Assembly: GCF_028128765.1 (NCBI RefSeq)
Contig: NZ_LBJG01000027.1
Span: 310,001 to 374,000 of the forward strand
DNA: 64,000 nucleotides
Source: Bradyrhizobium sp. CCBAU 51627
GTDB taxonomy: Bacteria; Pseudomonadota; Alphaproteobacteria; Rhizobiales; Xanthobacteraceae
Reading direction: 5' to 3'
The stretch's first letter is position 1. Every line of letters begins with the position of its first letter. Below are positions 26,253 through 34,964 of the stretch, piece after piece. A program made the translations under genes and the position numbers. Below the pieces are notes generated by a model. That model had not been told where the DNA came from. It saw only the letters and a list, made by a program, of their open reading frames with translations, and did not search any database.

Positions 26253-27146
26253 TCAGAAACGAAAGAGCGGCCGCGGCGCGGCCAGCACTTGCGCGCACTC
26301 GCGCGCGTCGGCGATGAGCGTGTCGAGGAATTGCCGGTTCTTGGCGTAAGTCTGCGTTGTCTCGAACTGCGTGTGCGGCCAGTCGCTGCCCCAGAGCAGA
26401 CGATCGAGTCCATAGGCGTTGCGCAGCAGCGGATAGGCCTCCTTGGCAAAACTCTCGCCGGCCGGACGGTTGCGATACGGCGCCGAGATCTTGACCCATA
26501 CGTTCCGCGTCACACCGAATTTCAGCACCGACTGAAAACCGGGATCCGCGACGCCGAGCCTCGGATCCGGCAACGCATAGTGATCAAGCACGACGGTGAC
26601 GCCGCGATCGAGCAGTTGCGGCACGAGCGTTGCGACATCGGCGGCGTTGCGCTGGATCTCGACCTGCCAGCCCATCGCCTTGACGTATCCGAGCAATCCC
26701 TTCCATTCGCTCGCCGCGAGATCGGGCAAGGGTTGGCCGACCAGATTCAGGCGAATGCCGACGATGCCGACGCGATCAAGCGCGCGCAGCTCATCCGTGG
26801 AGACAGCCGGATCGACGACCGCGATGCCGCGCAGGCGGCCGCCGGCCTGCTTCAGGCAATCGACCAGATAGGAATTGTCGGTGCCGAGGAAGCTCGGCTG
26901 CACCAGCACGCCATTGGTCATGGCGTTGCGGTCGAGCTGCTCGAGATAGAGCGACAGTGGCGCGTCGTAGTCCGGTGCATAACGCCGCCCCGGCGCAAGC
27001 TTCAATCCGCGATGAAAGACGTGGGCATGGGTGTCGATAGCAGGCAAGGCCGCCTCACTCCTGGCTGTGCTTGCGACGACTGTTGCGAGCGATGCGAGAC
27101 CCGCACCAAATTGTCGGCGCGTCAGGCCGAGCGGGGGCAATGTCAT
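26253..27146 (-). CDS. Amidohydrolase-family (2-pyrone-4,6-dicarboxylate lactonase-like) protein with a Tat-like signal
   Basis: The 297-residue protein begins with a twin-arginine-like signal (LTRRQFGAGLASLATVVAST). A metal-dependent TIM-barrel hydrolase follows with the first-strand motif IDTHAHVFHRG and the late WGSDWPHTQFE. This pattern fits the amidohydrolase_2 group that includes PDC lactonases. Export to the periplasm is predicted from the signal. It lies 22 bases downstream of an MFS transporter start-to-stop unit and is probably in the GntR-controlled operon. The real substrate is unknown. Confidence 0.86.
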   Translation of the reverse strand: MTLPPLGLTRRQFGAGLASLATVVASTARSEAALPAIDTHAHVFHRGLKLAPGRRYAPDYDAPLSLYLEQLDRNAMTNGVLVQPSFLGTDNSYLVDCLKQAGGRLRGIAVVDPAVSTDELRALDRVGIVGIRLNLVGQPLPDLAASEWKGLLGYVKAMGWQVEIQRNAADVATLVPQLLDRGVTVVLDHYALPDPRLGVADPGFQSVLKFGVTRNVWVKISAPYRNRPAGESFAKEAYPLLRNAYGLDRLLWGSDWPHTQFETTQTYAKNRQFLDTLIADARECAQVLAAPRPLFRF

Positions 27147-27168
27147 GGTCGTTGCTCCTCATCTCTCG

Positions 27169-28413
27169 TCAGGCGCGCGTTGCCGCCGTCTGCTCGAACA
27201 CCTTGCCGCGGGTCTCCGGCAGCAGCAGTACCGCGATCAGCACCAGCGAATAGGCGAAGGCGGCGTCGATGCCGATCGCCGGGCCGAGGCCGATGTGATC
27301 GCTGAGGAAGCCGACCAGGAAGGGAAACGCGGCGGAGACGACACGGCCGAAATTGTAGCAAAAGCCCACACCGGTGCCGCGCACGCCGGCGGGATAGAGT
27401 TCACTGAATAAAGCGGCCATGCTCGCGGGAATTCCGGCCGAGAAGAAGCCGAGCGGAAATCCGAGCACCAGCATCTGGCCATTGGTCAGTGGCACGAAAA
27501 TATAGACCAGCACGGTGGCGATGCAGGCCGCGGCAAAGAACGCGACATTGGCCCTGCGCCCGACCCGGTCGCTGATGAAACCGCTCGCGACGCAGCCGCA
27601 GAAGAAGGCGATGATGATGACGGCGAGATAGAAGCTGGAGCCGAGCACCGAGAGGTGCCGCACCTCGCGCAGGAATGTCGGCAGGAACGTCGTCAGCGCA
27701 GCATAGCCGCCATGGGCACCGATGCCGAAGAGACCGCCGACCAGCGTCGAGCGCAGTACGTCGCGATGGAAGATGCCGGAGAGCGTGGCGAGGAACGGCG
27801 CCTCCGCCTCCTTCGCAACGGCGCGCGGCGGCTCCTTCAGCCCGCGGCGGATGAAGATGATGAGCAGCGCCGGCAACAAGCCGATTGCGAACAGTATCCG
27901 CCAGGCGACGTCCGCCTGCGCATAGGTAAAGACCAGCGCTGACAGCAGCACCGCCGCGCCCCAGCCGACGGCCCAGGCGCTCTGCACCGAGCCGAGCGCC
28001 TTGCCGCGATGTTGGGGACGGATGATCTCGGCCATCAGCACCGCGCCGCAGGCCCATTCCGCGCCGAAGCCGAGGCCCTGAATGGCCTTGAGCACCAGAA
28101 GCTGGGTGTAGGTCATCGCGAACGCGCAGGCGAAAGTCGCGAGTGCGAATGTGGCCACCGTGATCTGGAGCGCCTTGACGCGGCCAAAGCGGTCGCCGAG
28201 CGCGCCACCGAGCCAGCCGCCGAACGCACCGAAGAACAGCGTGACCGATCCGAGCAAGCCGGCGTCGGCCTTGCTGATGCCAAAGGCCGCGATCAACGCG
28301 GGGATGGCAAGGCCGAACATCTGGACGTCGAGGGCATCCAGCGCCCAGCCGCCAAAGCTTGCCCAGAACGTGCGCCGCTCCAGCAGCGAGCTCTCACGGT
28401 ACCAGTTCGACAT
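27169..28413 (-). CDS. MFS transporter (aromatic acid/sialate-type, AAHS-like)
   Basis: The 414-residue protein has twelve hydrophobic segments. It carries the MFS loop motif GGALGDRFGRVKAL between helices 2 and 3. The N-terminus RTFWASFGGWALDALDVQMF is typical of the sialate/aromatic acid:H+ symporter group. The start at 28413 has TAGGA just upstream; a longer in-frame reading to 28551 would overlap the regulator gene. It lies between the GntR regulator and the amidohydrolase, suggesting uptake of the amidohydrolase substrate or release of its product. Confidence 0.9.
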   Translation of the reverse strand: MSNWYRESSLLERRTFWASFGGWALDALDVQMFGLAIPALIAAFGISKADAGLLGSVTLFFGAFGGWLGGALGDRFGRVKALQITVATFALATFACAFAMTYTQLLVLKAIQGLGFGAEWACGAVLMAEIIRPQHRGKALGSVQSAWAVGWGAAVLLSALVFTYAQADVAWRILFAIGLLPALLIIFIRRGLKEPPRAVAKEAEAPFLATLSGIFHRDVLRSTLVGGLFGIGAHGGYAALTTFLPTFLREVRHLSVLGSSFYLAVIIIAFFCGCVASGFISDRVGRRANVAFFAAACIATVLVYIFVPLTNGQMLVLGFPLGFFSAGIPASMAALFSELYPAGVRGTGVGFCYNFGRVVSAAFPFLVGFLSDHIGLGPAIGIDAAFAYSLVLIAVLLLPETRGKVFEQTAATRA

Positions 28414-28462
28414 GTTTCCTACCCCTGTACGCATTGTTGTTTGATTACGTTGAAGCCCGCCG

Positions 28463-29191
28463 TTATCGAATCTCGGCGTGGTAGCGGAAGCGATCCGCCG
28501 GCCCGCGCGAGCGGCGCCATTCGATCGGCTGTCGCTCCAGATCGAACGCAAGGCGCTCGATCACGATCAGCGGTGCCTGAGCCTCCAGCCGCAGCAGCCG
28601 CGCCTGCATCTCGCTCGCGGTTTCGACCGTCAGGATTTCCTCGGCGGAGACGACCACCTCGCCGCAGCGCTCCTCGTAGAGCGGATACAGCAAGTCGCCG
28701 AACTCGGCGGTGTCGATCTCGAGAATTTTCGCGAAGCGCGATTGCTGCAGCCAGATCTCTTCGGCCAGCAGCGCCACATCGTCGATCAATCGCAGGCGCG
28801 ACAGGCTGATCACGGGCTCGCCGACGGGAATGCGCAGCGCCGATGCCACGGCTGAGGTCGCCGGCACGCTCTTGCGCCTGAGGATGCGGCTCTTCGGCAC
28901 GCGCCGCTCGCCGCTCTCGGACTGGAAGCGAAAGAACCGGAACAGTGACGAGTTGAAGCGCGCGCGACGCACGAAAGTGCCGCGGCCCTGCTGCCGCTCC
29001 AGCACAGCGTCCGCAACGAGCTGGTCGATCGCCTTGCGCACGGTGCCAATCGCGACGCCGTAATGGATGCCAAGCTCGGCTTCCGACGGGATCGGATCGC
29101 CCGGGCGCCATTCATTGCGGTTGATCCGCGCGGCGAGATCGTCGCGCAGGCGCTGGTAGCGTGGCAGGCGGTCGTCATGAACCGAATTCAT
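28463..29191 (-). CDS. GntR-family (HutC-type) transcriptional regulator
   Basis: The 242-residue protein has a GntR winged helix (LPRYQRLRDDLAARINRNEW, then IPSEAELGIHYGVAIGTVRKAI). A UTRA ligand-binding domain follows (SLSRLRLIDDVALLAEEIWL). The ATG at 29191 was chosen because the sequence just upstream is an inverted repeat that looks like its operator; an upstream in-frame start at 29227 would place that repeat inside the coding region. No clear ribosome site precedes 29191. It heads the MFS-amidohydrolase operon, its likely target. Confidence 0.88.
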   Translation of the reverse strand: MNSVHDDRLPRYQRLRDDLAARINRNEWRPGDPIPSEAELGIHYGVAIGTVRKAIDQLVADAVLERQQGRGTFVRRARFNSSLFRFFRFQSESGERRVPKSRILRRKSVPATSAVASALRIPVGEPVISLSRLRLIDDVALLAEEIWLQQSRFAKILEIDTAEFGDLLYPLYEERCGEVVVSAEEILTVETASEMQARLLRLEAQAPLIVIERLAFDLERQPIEWRRSRGPADRFRYHAEIR

Positions 29192-29193
29192 AT

Positions 29194-29209
29194 AGTCATA
29201 TAGATGACT
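29194..29209. promoter_or_regulatory. Inverted repeat upstream of the GntR gene (putative operator)
   Basis: AGTCAT and ATGACT are perfect six-base arms around ATAG, ending three bases before the regulator's start codon. Position and symmetry suit an autoregulatory GntR site. Confidence 0.6.
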
Positions 29210-29258
29210 AGATGAATCTGGAGTCAAGCGCTACCAAAATACCAGAGCGAAAGAGGGA

Positions 29259-29297
29259 GCGAGGTCGGTCTGACCGTCTTCGCCAGTCCGACCTCGC
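29259..29297 (-). terminator. Hairpin after the small secreted protein gene
   Basis: GCGAGGTCGG and CCGACCTCGC form a perfect 10-bp stem around a 19-base loop. On the minus strand it is followed by a T/C-rich tract. It lies 14 bases after the stop at 29311. Confidence 0.5.
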
Positions 29298-29310
29298 CGC
29301 GTCACGAGAT

Positions 29311-29511
29311 TCAGTTCGTGGTCTTCGGCATGCAGGGCGGCTCCTTGTAGGGCACCGAGGCATAGGCGCCCTCTGCCGGCGCCCTGACGCAATCCGCCGT
29401 GGCGTGAGCCGAGGCGCGGCGCGCAGGCGCAACGTCGCGAGCGGCAGCTGACTGGGTTTGATAGACGGAAGCGGCGATCAAGGCGGCTGAGACGAAGGTC
29501 AATCGGGTCAT
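29311..29511 (-). CDS. Small secreted protein of unknown function
   Basis: The 66-residue protein has a signal peptide (MTRLTFVSAALIAASVY, likely cleavage after SAAA) and a short mature part with two cysteines (ATADCVRAP and EPPCMPK) that could pair. CGGAGA stands eight bases before the ATG, which decided this start over a longer frame. An imperfect hairpin lies just upstream at about 29529-29560. No family is recognised. It lies downstream of the adenylyl cyclase gene on the same strand. Confidence 0.65.
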   Translation of the reverse strand: MTRLTFVSAALIAASVYQTQSAAARDVAPARRASAHATADCVRAPAEGAYASVPYKEPPCMPKTTN

Positions 29512-29625
29512 GGATTTTCTCCGCGTGACATCAGGAAGCCGAGGAGTTTCGGCCTCCTGAATGCAAGAGCGGAGAGCGGGCCGACATATTTCAGCGCGCG
29601 CCTTCAAAGAAATGCGAGCAGTGCC

Positions 29626-30933
29626 TTATCCCAGCTGAAACACGGCGACCGGCTGCTCGTAACCGCGCACGGCGACCTCGCCGAGCGCGACCGCATCCCC
29701 ACCGTCCTCGCCCACCGCCTCGCGCACGGACGCGGAGATGAGAAGCTGCGAGCCGAACTCCTTGTTCAGCGCCTCCAGGCGCGAGGCAAAGTTCACGGTG
29801 TCGCCGATGACAGTGTATTCCTTGCGCCGCGGCGAGCCGATATTGCCGGCGACGACCTCGCCGAAATGGATGCCGATGCCGATCCTGAGCGGCCAGCTCG
29901 TTTGCGCATTGATGCGATCCATCGCGGTCAGCATCTCGCGGCCTGCGGCGACTGCGCGGTGCGCGGCATCGGATGCTTCGAGCGGGGCACCGAACAGCGC
30001 AAGAAAGCCGTCGCCGAGAAACTTGTTCACGATGCCGCCGTGGCGGTCGAGAATATCGACCAGCACCGCGAACGCGCCGTCGAGCCGGTCGACCACCTCC
30101 TGCGGCGTGCGCGTCTGGGCGCCTGCGGTGAAGCCGCGGAAATCGACGAACATCACGGCGACGCGCCTGACATCACCGGCGACGCTGGTGCCCTCCGCCA
30201 TCAGCCGCTCGACGACCTGTGGCGAGACGTGCTGGCCGAACAGATTGGTCACCCGATCGCGTGCGGTGGCCGCTGCGATGCTCGCGGCAAACTGCCGCCG
30301 CAGCTGCGCGCCGACCGAACCCGCGAGCACGCCACAGACCAGGATGACGGTGCTACGCACCGCGTGGAAGTAGATCAGGGGTTCGCCAGTGTCGCTGACC
30401 GAATTGTAATACAGCGCGACAGCCAGCAGTTCGACGGCAGCAACAAATCCCGTGAAGGCGGATAGCCAGAAATCGAGCCGCAGCGTCGAAAGAATGACGA
30501 AGATAAAATAGACCAGCGGCAACACGAAGCCGAGCGCCTGGCTCGCCCCCATACTGCGGATCTGCAGGATCAGGATCAGCGTCGGCAGCGATGTTTCGAT
30601 GCATGCACCGATATAGCGCCTGATGACCGGCAGGTCGCGATCAAGCCTGAGGTTTCGCCTGATCTGGCCGTGGACCCAAGCCTCGAAGAGCAGGAAGCCT
30701 GCCACGAGGGCGTATTCCCGGGCCATGCCCCGGGTCCCGTGCCAGATCCGGTTCACGATGGCAGGATCGATCACGAAGGTTGTGGTGAGCAGGACGATCA
30801 TGACCAAGCCGGTCGCGATCAGCGCCCGCACCCGCAGCAGCTCGGTGCGCAGCACTTCGCGCGTCAGCTCGCGCTCAAAGTCCTCCGACAGGACGGCCTT
30901 CTGCCGGGCTTTCCCGCCTGCAAAGCTGACCAT
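29626..30933 (-). CDS. Class III adenylyl/guanylyl cyclase, membrane-bound
   Basis: The 435-residue protein has a soluble N-terminus, about six hydrophobic helices (residues ~38-205) and a C-terminal class III catalytic domain. Metal ligands are Asp264 (VMFVDFRGF) and Asp308 (NKFLGDGF). Lys304 and Asp378 (YTVIGDTVNFASRLE) are the adenine-specifying pair, and Asn381 and Arg385 stabilise the transition state. All catalytic positions are present, so an active ATP cyclase is likely. GAGGGGG stands just before the start. It begins 30 bases after the ABC permease gene and may be co-transcribed with the exporter operon. Confidence 0.9.
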   Translation of the reverse strand: MVSFAGGKARQKAVLSEDFERELTREVLRTELLRVRALIATGLVMIVLLTTTFVIDPAIVNRIWHGTRGMAREYALVAGFLLFEAWVHGQIRRNLRLDRDLPVIRRYIGACIETSLPTLILILQIRSMGASQALGFVLPLVYFIFVILSTLRLDFWLSAFTGFVAAVELLAVALYYNSVSDTGEPLIYFHAVRSTVILVCGVLAGSVGAQLRRQFAASIAAATARDRVTNLFGQHVSPQVVERLMAEGTSVAGDVRRVAVMFVDFRGFTAGAQTRTPQEVVDRLDGAFAVLVDILDRHGGIVNKFLGDGFLALFGAPLEASDAAHRAVAAGREMLTAMDRINAQTSWPLRIGIGIHFGEVVAGNIGSPRRKEYTVIGDTVNFASRLEALNKEFGSQLLISASVREAVGEDGGDAVALGEVAVRGYEQPVAVFQLG

Positions 30934-30963
30934 TTCACCCCCTCGTGTCAGGGGCAGTCTGCC

Positions 30964-32127
30964 TCAATCCAGCGTGCGGCGGAAGCGTGTCACGGCGATG
31001 GTCATGGCGACCAGCATCAGGATGGCGAGGGCTGCGGCGTCAAAGCGCAGATTCGGCATGGACGCGCCCTTCAGCATGATGGCGCGAACGATCCGCAAAT
31101 AGTGTGTCAGCGGTAGGCATTCGCCGAGATATTGGGCCCAGGCCGGCATGCCCGCGAACGGGAACATGAAGCCGGACAACAGGAGGCTCGGCAGGAAGAA
31201 CATGAACGACATCTGAATCGCCTGCAGTTGGTTCTGGGCGATGGTGGAGAACGTGTAGCCAATCGCGAGATTTGTGGCGATGAAGAGCGTCGAGAGCGCC
31301 GCCAGCAGGAGCAGATTGCCGAGCACCGGAACGCCGAACAGGAACACGCCGATATTGATGATCAGGAAGGCCTGGATAAAGCCGACCAGGATGTAGGGAA
31401 CGATCTTGCCGAGCATCACCTCGACCGGCTTGATCGGCATCGACAACAGGCTCTCCATGGTGCCGCGCTCAATCTCGCGCGTCACCGACAGGGCCGTGAA
31501 GATCAGCATCGTCATGGTGAGGATGGTGCCGACCAGGCCCGGCACGATGTTGATCCGCGACTCCGCAGCCGGATTATAGCGCGCATGCGCCCGGATCTCG
31601 AACGGCAATGCCGGCGGATCGCCGATATAAAGATCATGCTGAAGCGCGGTCTGCACGATCATCCCGAGCGAGCCGAGCGCCGAGCTTGCGGCCACCGGAT
31701 CGGTCGCGTCCGCCGCGACCAGCAGAGCCGGCTTGTCGCCGCGCCGCACCGCCCGTTCGAAGCCGCGCGGGATCTCGACGCCGAACAGCACCTTGCCGGA
31801 CTTCAGCAGATTGTCGAAATCCTCAACGTCGTGCACTTCGTAGACGAAGCGGAAATAGGCGGTATTCTCCAGCGCCTTCAGGACCGAGCGGGCGAGATCG
31901 GAGTCCTCCTGCAGCAGCACCGCGCTCGGCAGGTGGTGCGGCGTGGTGTTGATGGCATAGCCGAACAAGAGCAGCTGCATCACCGGGATTGCGACGATCA
32001 TCGCAAACGAGACGCGGTCCCGCCGAAGCTGAATGAACTCCTTCGCCATCATGGCATAGGAGCGGCGCAAGAAGCCGAAGCGGTCGCGGATCTCCGATAC
32101 GGGGCCGGTTGCGCGGATGGTGCTCAT
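30964..32127 (-). CDS. ABC-2 type exporter permease (YbhS/YbhR-like)
   Basis: The 387-residue protein has one N-terminal helix (RDRVSFAMIVAIPVMQLLLFGYA) and a ~150-residue periplasmic loop. A block of five helices at the C-terminus includes the ABC-2 segment ERGTMESLLSMPIKPVEVMLGK. It is the membrane part of a YbhGFSR-like drug or lipid exporter, here with one permease gene. Its start overlaps the ATPase gene by four bases. The fourth gene of the TetR-led operon. Confidence 0.92.
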   Translation of the reverse strand: MSTIRATGPVSEIRDRFGFLRRSYAMMAKEFIQLRRDRVSFAMIVAIPVMQLLLFGYAINTTPHHLPSAVLLQEDSDLARSVLKALENTAYFRFVYEVHDVEDFDNLLKSGKVLFGVEIPRGFERAVRRGDKPALLVAADATDPVAASSALGSLGMIVQTALQHDLYIGDPPALPFEIRAHARYNPAAESRINIVPGLVGTILTMTMLIFTALSVTREIERGTMESLLSMPIKPVEVMLGKIVPYILVGFIQAFLIINIGVFLFGVPVLGNLLLLAALSTLFIATNLAIGYTFSTIAQNQLQAIQMSFMFFLPSLLLSGFMFPFAGMPAWAQYLGECLPLTHYLRIVRAIMLKGASMPNLRFDAAALAILMLVAMTIAVTRFRRTLD

Positions 32128-33053
32128 TGGAAATTGTCCCTCGAGCGATTCATCAATTCAATGAAGACGTCTTCCAGCGACGGATGCGACTTCTGCCAGT
32201 GCAGGCCGCTTTTCTCGCGCCAAGGCGCGATGCTGGCTTCGAGCGCCGCAGCATCCCGGCCGGAAACATGCAGCGAGGTGCCGAACGGGGCCACCATATC
32301 GACGCCCGCCTTATGCTCGAGCTCGGCCGCGAGCCCACCCAATTCGCCGGTGACAGTGTACGTCGTCAAGGCAGATTTCGCGATCACCTCGTCGACGGTG
32401 CCCCGCGCGAGCAGATGGCCGTAAGCGATATAGGCGATCTCGTGACAGCGCTCGGCCTCGTCCATGTAGTGGGTCGAAACCAGTACCGTAAGCCCTTCAG
32501 CTGCGAGCGCATGGATCTCGTTCCAGAAATCGCGCCGCGCCTTGGGATCGACACCGGCGGTCGGCTCGTCCAGCAGCAACAGTTTTGGATTGGGCAGCGT
32601 GCAGGCCCCGAGCGCCAGCCGCTGCTTCCAGCCCCCGGAAAGCTCGCCGGCAAGCTGCCCCTCGCGCCCCGAGAGCCCGAGCCGCTTAATCATGTCTTGC
32701 GCGGCCCCGCGCGCATCAGCGAGGCCATAGAGCCGCGCAACGAATTCGAGGTTCTCCCGCACGGACAGGTCCTGATAGAGGCTGAAGCGCTGGGTCATGT
32801 AGCCGACCTGGCGCTTGATCTTCTCGGCGTCGCGCAAGATGTCGTAGCCGAGGCAGGTACCCTCGCCGCTGTCGGGCGTCAGCAGGCCGCAGAGGATACG
32901 GATGGTCGTGGTCTTGCCCGAGCCGTTCGGCCCGAGGAAGCCGTAGATCGAACCGCGCTTCACCTGCATCGACAGATCGTGCACGACCTCGCGGCCGCCG
33001 AACGATTTGCTCAGGCCCTTGACGTCGATCGCGATGTCGTCGTCGGCGTTCAT
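32124..33053 (-). CDS. ABC exporter ATP-binding protein (YbhF-like, single domain)
   Basis: The 309-residue ATPase has Walker A GPNGSGKTT, signature LSGGWKQRLALG and Walker B KLLLLDEPTAGVD. A C-terminal DrrA-like extension follows. E. coli YbhF has two ATPase halves; this one has a single half, so it would act as a homodimer. It overlaps the adaptor gene upstream and the permease gene downstream by four bases each. The signature Trp-Lys variant is normal for this exporter group. Confidence 0.93.
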   Translation of the reverse strand: MNADDDIAIDVKGLSKSFGGREVVHDLSMQVKRGSIYGFLGPNGSGKTTTIRILCGLLTPDSGEGTCLGYDILRDAEKIKRQVGYMTQRFSLYQDLSVRENLEFVARLYGLADARGAAQDMIKRLGLSGREGQLAGELSGGWKQRLALGACTLPNPKLLLLDEPTAGVDPKARRDFWNEIHALAAEGLTVLVSTHYMDEAERCHEIAYIAYGHLLARGTVDEVIAKSALTTYTVTGELGGLAAELEHKAGVDMVAPFGTSLHVSGRDAAALEASIAPWREKSGLHWQKSHPSLEDVFIELMNRSRDNFQ

Positions 33054-33838
33054 CGCTTGTCCGCCACCGGTGTCTTCGGATTGAGATAGACATCGATCGG
33101 CTGCCCCACCCGCAAGGCATCGGGCCGCGACGGGCGCGCCTGGATCAGGTAGACGAGCTTGTTACGCTCCTCGAGGCTGTAGATCACCGGCGGGGTGTAT
33201 TCGGCCGATGTCGCGATGAAATAGATTTTTGCGGTCAGATCGGCCGCACAACTATCGCAGGCAACCCGCACCTCGTCGCCGATCGACAATTTCGGCAGCT
33301 CCGTTTCCGGCACGAAGAAGCGCAGCTTCATGTTACCGGGCGGCATGATCGAGAGCACCGGCCGCTGCGCCGCGACCATCTCGCCTTCGCGGAAATAGAT
33401 TTGCTGGATGGTGCCGGCAACAGGCGCAAAGCCCTTGCGCCGCGCCAGCCGCGTCTCCGAGGTCGCCACCCGCGCCTCGGCAACGCGCAAGGCGGAGACG
33501 GCGGAATCGAGATTGGCCTGCGTGCCGGCGCCGGTCTTGCTCAGCGAAGCCGCACGATCATAGGTCTGCTGCGCATTTGCCAGCGTCGCCTTATTCTGGT
33601 TGAGATCGGCGAGTTGGAGATCGTCATCGACGGAATAGAGGGCTTCGCCGACCTTGACCTCGTCGCCCTCGCGGACATTGAGCTTCGTGACACGGCCGGC
33701 CTCGTCGGGACTGACGAAGATCATGTCGGCCTCGACCCAGCCCTGGAAGCCGGGATCGCGCTTCTCCTTGCAACCGGCGAGGCCGGTTGCAAGCGCGACG
33801 GCCAGTAGGATTCCAAATATCCTTTGCGACGACGTCAT
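33050..33838 (-). CDS. HlyD-family periplasmic adaptor with lipoprotein signal (YbhG-like)
   Basis: The 262-residue protein has an N-terminal export signal ending in a lipobox (ATGLAGC, Cys23), so it is probably a lipoprotein. A biotinyl-lipoyl half (DEAGRVTKLNVREGDEVKVG), a short coiled-coil hairpin (residues ~80-130) and a second barrel half follow. It would bridge the inner-membrane exporter to the outer membrane. It overlaps the TetR gene by four bases and the ATPase gene by four bases. No outer-membrane channel gene is present. Confidence 0.9.
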   Translation of the reverse strand: MTSSQRIFGILLAVALATGLAGCKEKRDPGFQGWVEADMIFVSPDEAGRVTKLNVREGDEVKVGEALYSVDDDLQLADLNQNKATLANAQQTYDRAASLSKTGAGTQANLDSAVSALRVAEARVATSETRLARRKGFAPVAGTIQQIYFREGEMVAAQRPVLSIMPPGNMKLRFFVPETELPKLSIGDEVRVACDSCAADLTAKIYFIATSAEYTPPVIYSLEERNKLVYLIQARPSRPDALRVGQPIDVYLNPKTPVADKR

Positions 33839-34518
33839 GTCGTCCTCCGTTCGCCAAAGATCAGATCAAGATGGACGCGCAGCATCTCCTGCGCATCGAG
33901 CGGCGCGTGCCGCGCAAACAGGCTCTGCCAGATCACCGCGATGATCGCCGGCGCGACCAGGATCTGCGGATAGCGCGCAAGATTCGTCTGGTGGATCTCG
34001 CCGCGGGCAATGCCGAGTTCGATCAGTGCGCGCATGCCGGCCATCCCGCGCGAGACGACCTCGCGGTAGTAGAAGTCGGCCACCGAGGGGAAGCGCGGCC
34101 CTTCCGCCACGATCAGGCGAACGAGATCGCCGCGCCGTGTACCGATCACCTCTTTCAGAAAATTGCCCGCAAAGCTTTCGATGAGGTCCCGCACCGAGCC
34201 CGTCGGCGGCGGCAAGGCGTTGAGCCGCGCCACCACGGGCACGATCACGGTGCGCACCAGCTCCTCGAACATGGATTCCTTGTCCTTGAAGTGCAGGTAG
34301 ATCGTGCCCTTCGCGACGCCTGCGCGCTTGGCAATGTCGTCGAGCCGCGTCGCGGCAAAGCCGCGCGCGATGAATTCCTCCATCGCCGCCTCCACGATCG
34401 CGGCGCGTCGCTCCGCGGCGCGCATTGCACGGTTCGACCCCGGAGCGGCGTCCCCACCGCGCTCGGGCTTCAGACTTGCTGCCTTGGCTGCAGCCGCTGT
34501 GATGGGCTTCTCTGTCAT
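33835..34518 (-). CDS. TetR-family transcriptional regulator
   Basis: The 227-residue protein has a ~30-residue flexible N-terminus. A TetR helix-turn-helix follows (RRAAIVEAAMEEFIARGFAA, then TRLDDIAKRAGVAKGTIYLHF). A variable ligand-binding C-terminal domain completes it. It is the first gene of the four-gene exporter operon, with a perfect palindrome ten bases before its start, so it most likely represses its own operon and is released by a drug-like ligand. The ligand is unknown. Confidence 0.93.
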   Translation of the reverse strand: MTEKPITAAAAKAASLKPERGGDAAPGSNRAMRAAERRAAIVEAAMEEFIARGFAATRLDDIAKRAGVAKGTIYLHFKDKESMFEELVRTVIVPVVARLNALPPPTGSVRDLIESFAGNFLKEVIGTRRGDLVRLIVAEGPRFPSVADFYYREVVSRGMAGMRALIELGIARGEIHQTNLARYPQILVAPAIIAVIWQSLFARHAPLDAQEMLRVHLDLIFGERRTT

Positions 34519-34527
34519 TCTATATTT

Positions 34528-34547
34528 ATGACTGACTAGTCAGTCAT
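34528..34547. promoter_or_regulatory. Perfect 20-bp palindrome, TetR operator
   Basis: ATGACTGACTAGTCAGTCAT is fully self-complementary. It lies ten bases upstream of the TetR start. The TGACTGACT-type arm is a familiar TetR-family operator form. Confidence 0.82.
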
Positions 34548-34585
34548 CGTCAAGCACGGATTCCGATCTTGGTCAGGAGCAGATA

Positions 34586-34621
34586 AATTAGCGTTGACTA
34601 ATGAATTAGCCACTGCTAATT
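34586..34621. promoter_or_regulatory. Repeated AATTAGC sites, ArsR operator
   Basis: AATTAGC at 34586 is repeated at 34604 and inverted as GCTAATT at 34615, the last two forming a 7-4-7 inverted repeat. A partial GACTAAT lies between. The set ends eight bases before the ArsR start codon. Confidence 0.65.
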
Positions 34622-34628
34622 GATTGGC

Positions 34629-34964
34629 ATGATCGAAACCGCTCCACATCCCGTCACCGCCGTGATGCGCGCTCTCGCCGATCCGACCCGGCGCGCTGTG
34701 TTCGAGCGCGTGTTCGACAGCAAGGAAATCAGCGTCGCTGAACTGACACGCGGAAGCGGCGTGACGCAGGGCGCGATCTCGCAGCACCTGAAATCGTTGA
34801 AGCAGGCCGGCCTCGTCGCCGAGCGCGCCGAGGGCCGCAACGTCTATTACCGCGCCGCCCCGCAAGGACTCGAACCGCTGGTCAGCTGGATGGACCATTA
34901 CGGCGTGTTCTGGCGCGAGCGCTTCCAGAATCTGCGTGACCTCTTGAAGGAGATCGACCCGTGA
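34629..34964 (+). CDS. ArsR-family transcriptional regulator
   Basis: The 111-residue protein is a compact winged-helix regulator (TAVMRALADPTRRAVFERVF, ISVAELTRGSGVTQGAISQHL, then GRNVYYRAAPQGLEPL). It lacks the CxC metal site of classical ArsR, so it belongs to the group usually paired with SRPBCC (AHSA1) proteins. Its stop overlaps the start of the SRPBCC gene (GTGA). No ribosome site is visible before ATG 34629, so translation may be leaderless. The operator-like repeats upstream suggest autoregulation. Confidence 0.92.
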   Translation: MIETAPHPVTAVMRALADPTRRAVFERVFDSKEISVAELTRGSGVTQGAISQHLKSLKQAGLVAERAEGRNVYYRAAPQGLEPLVSWMDHYGVFWRERFQNLRDLLKEIDP

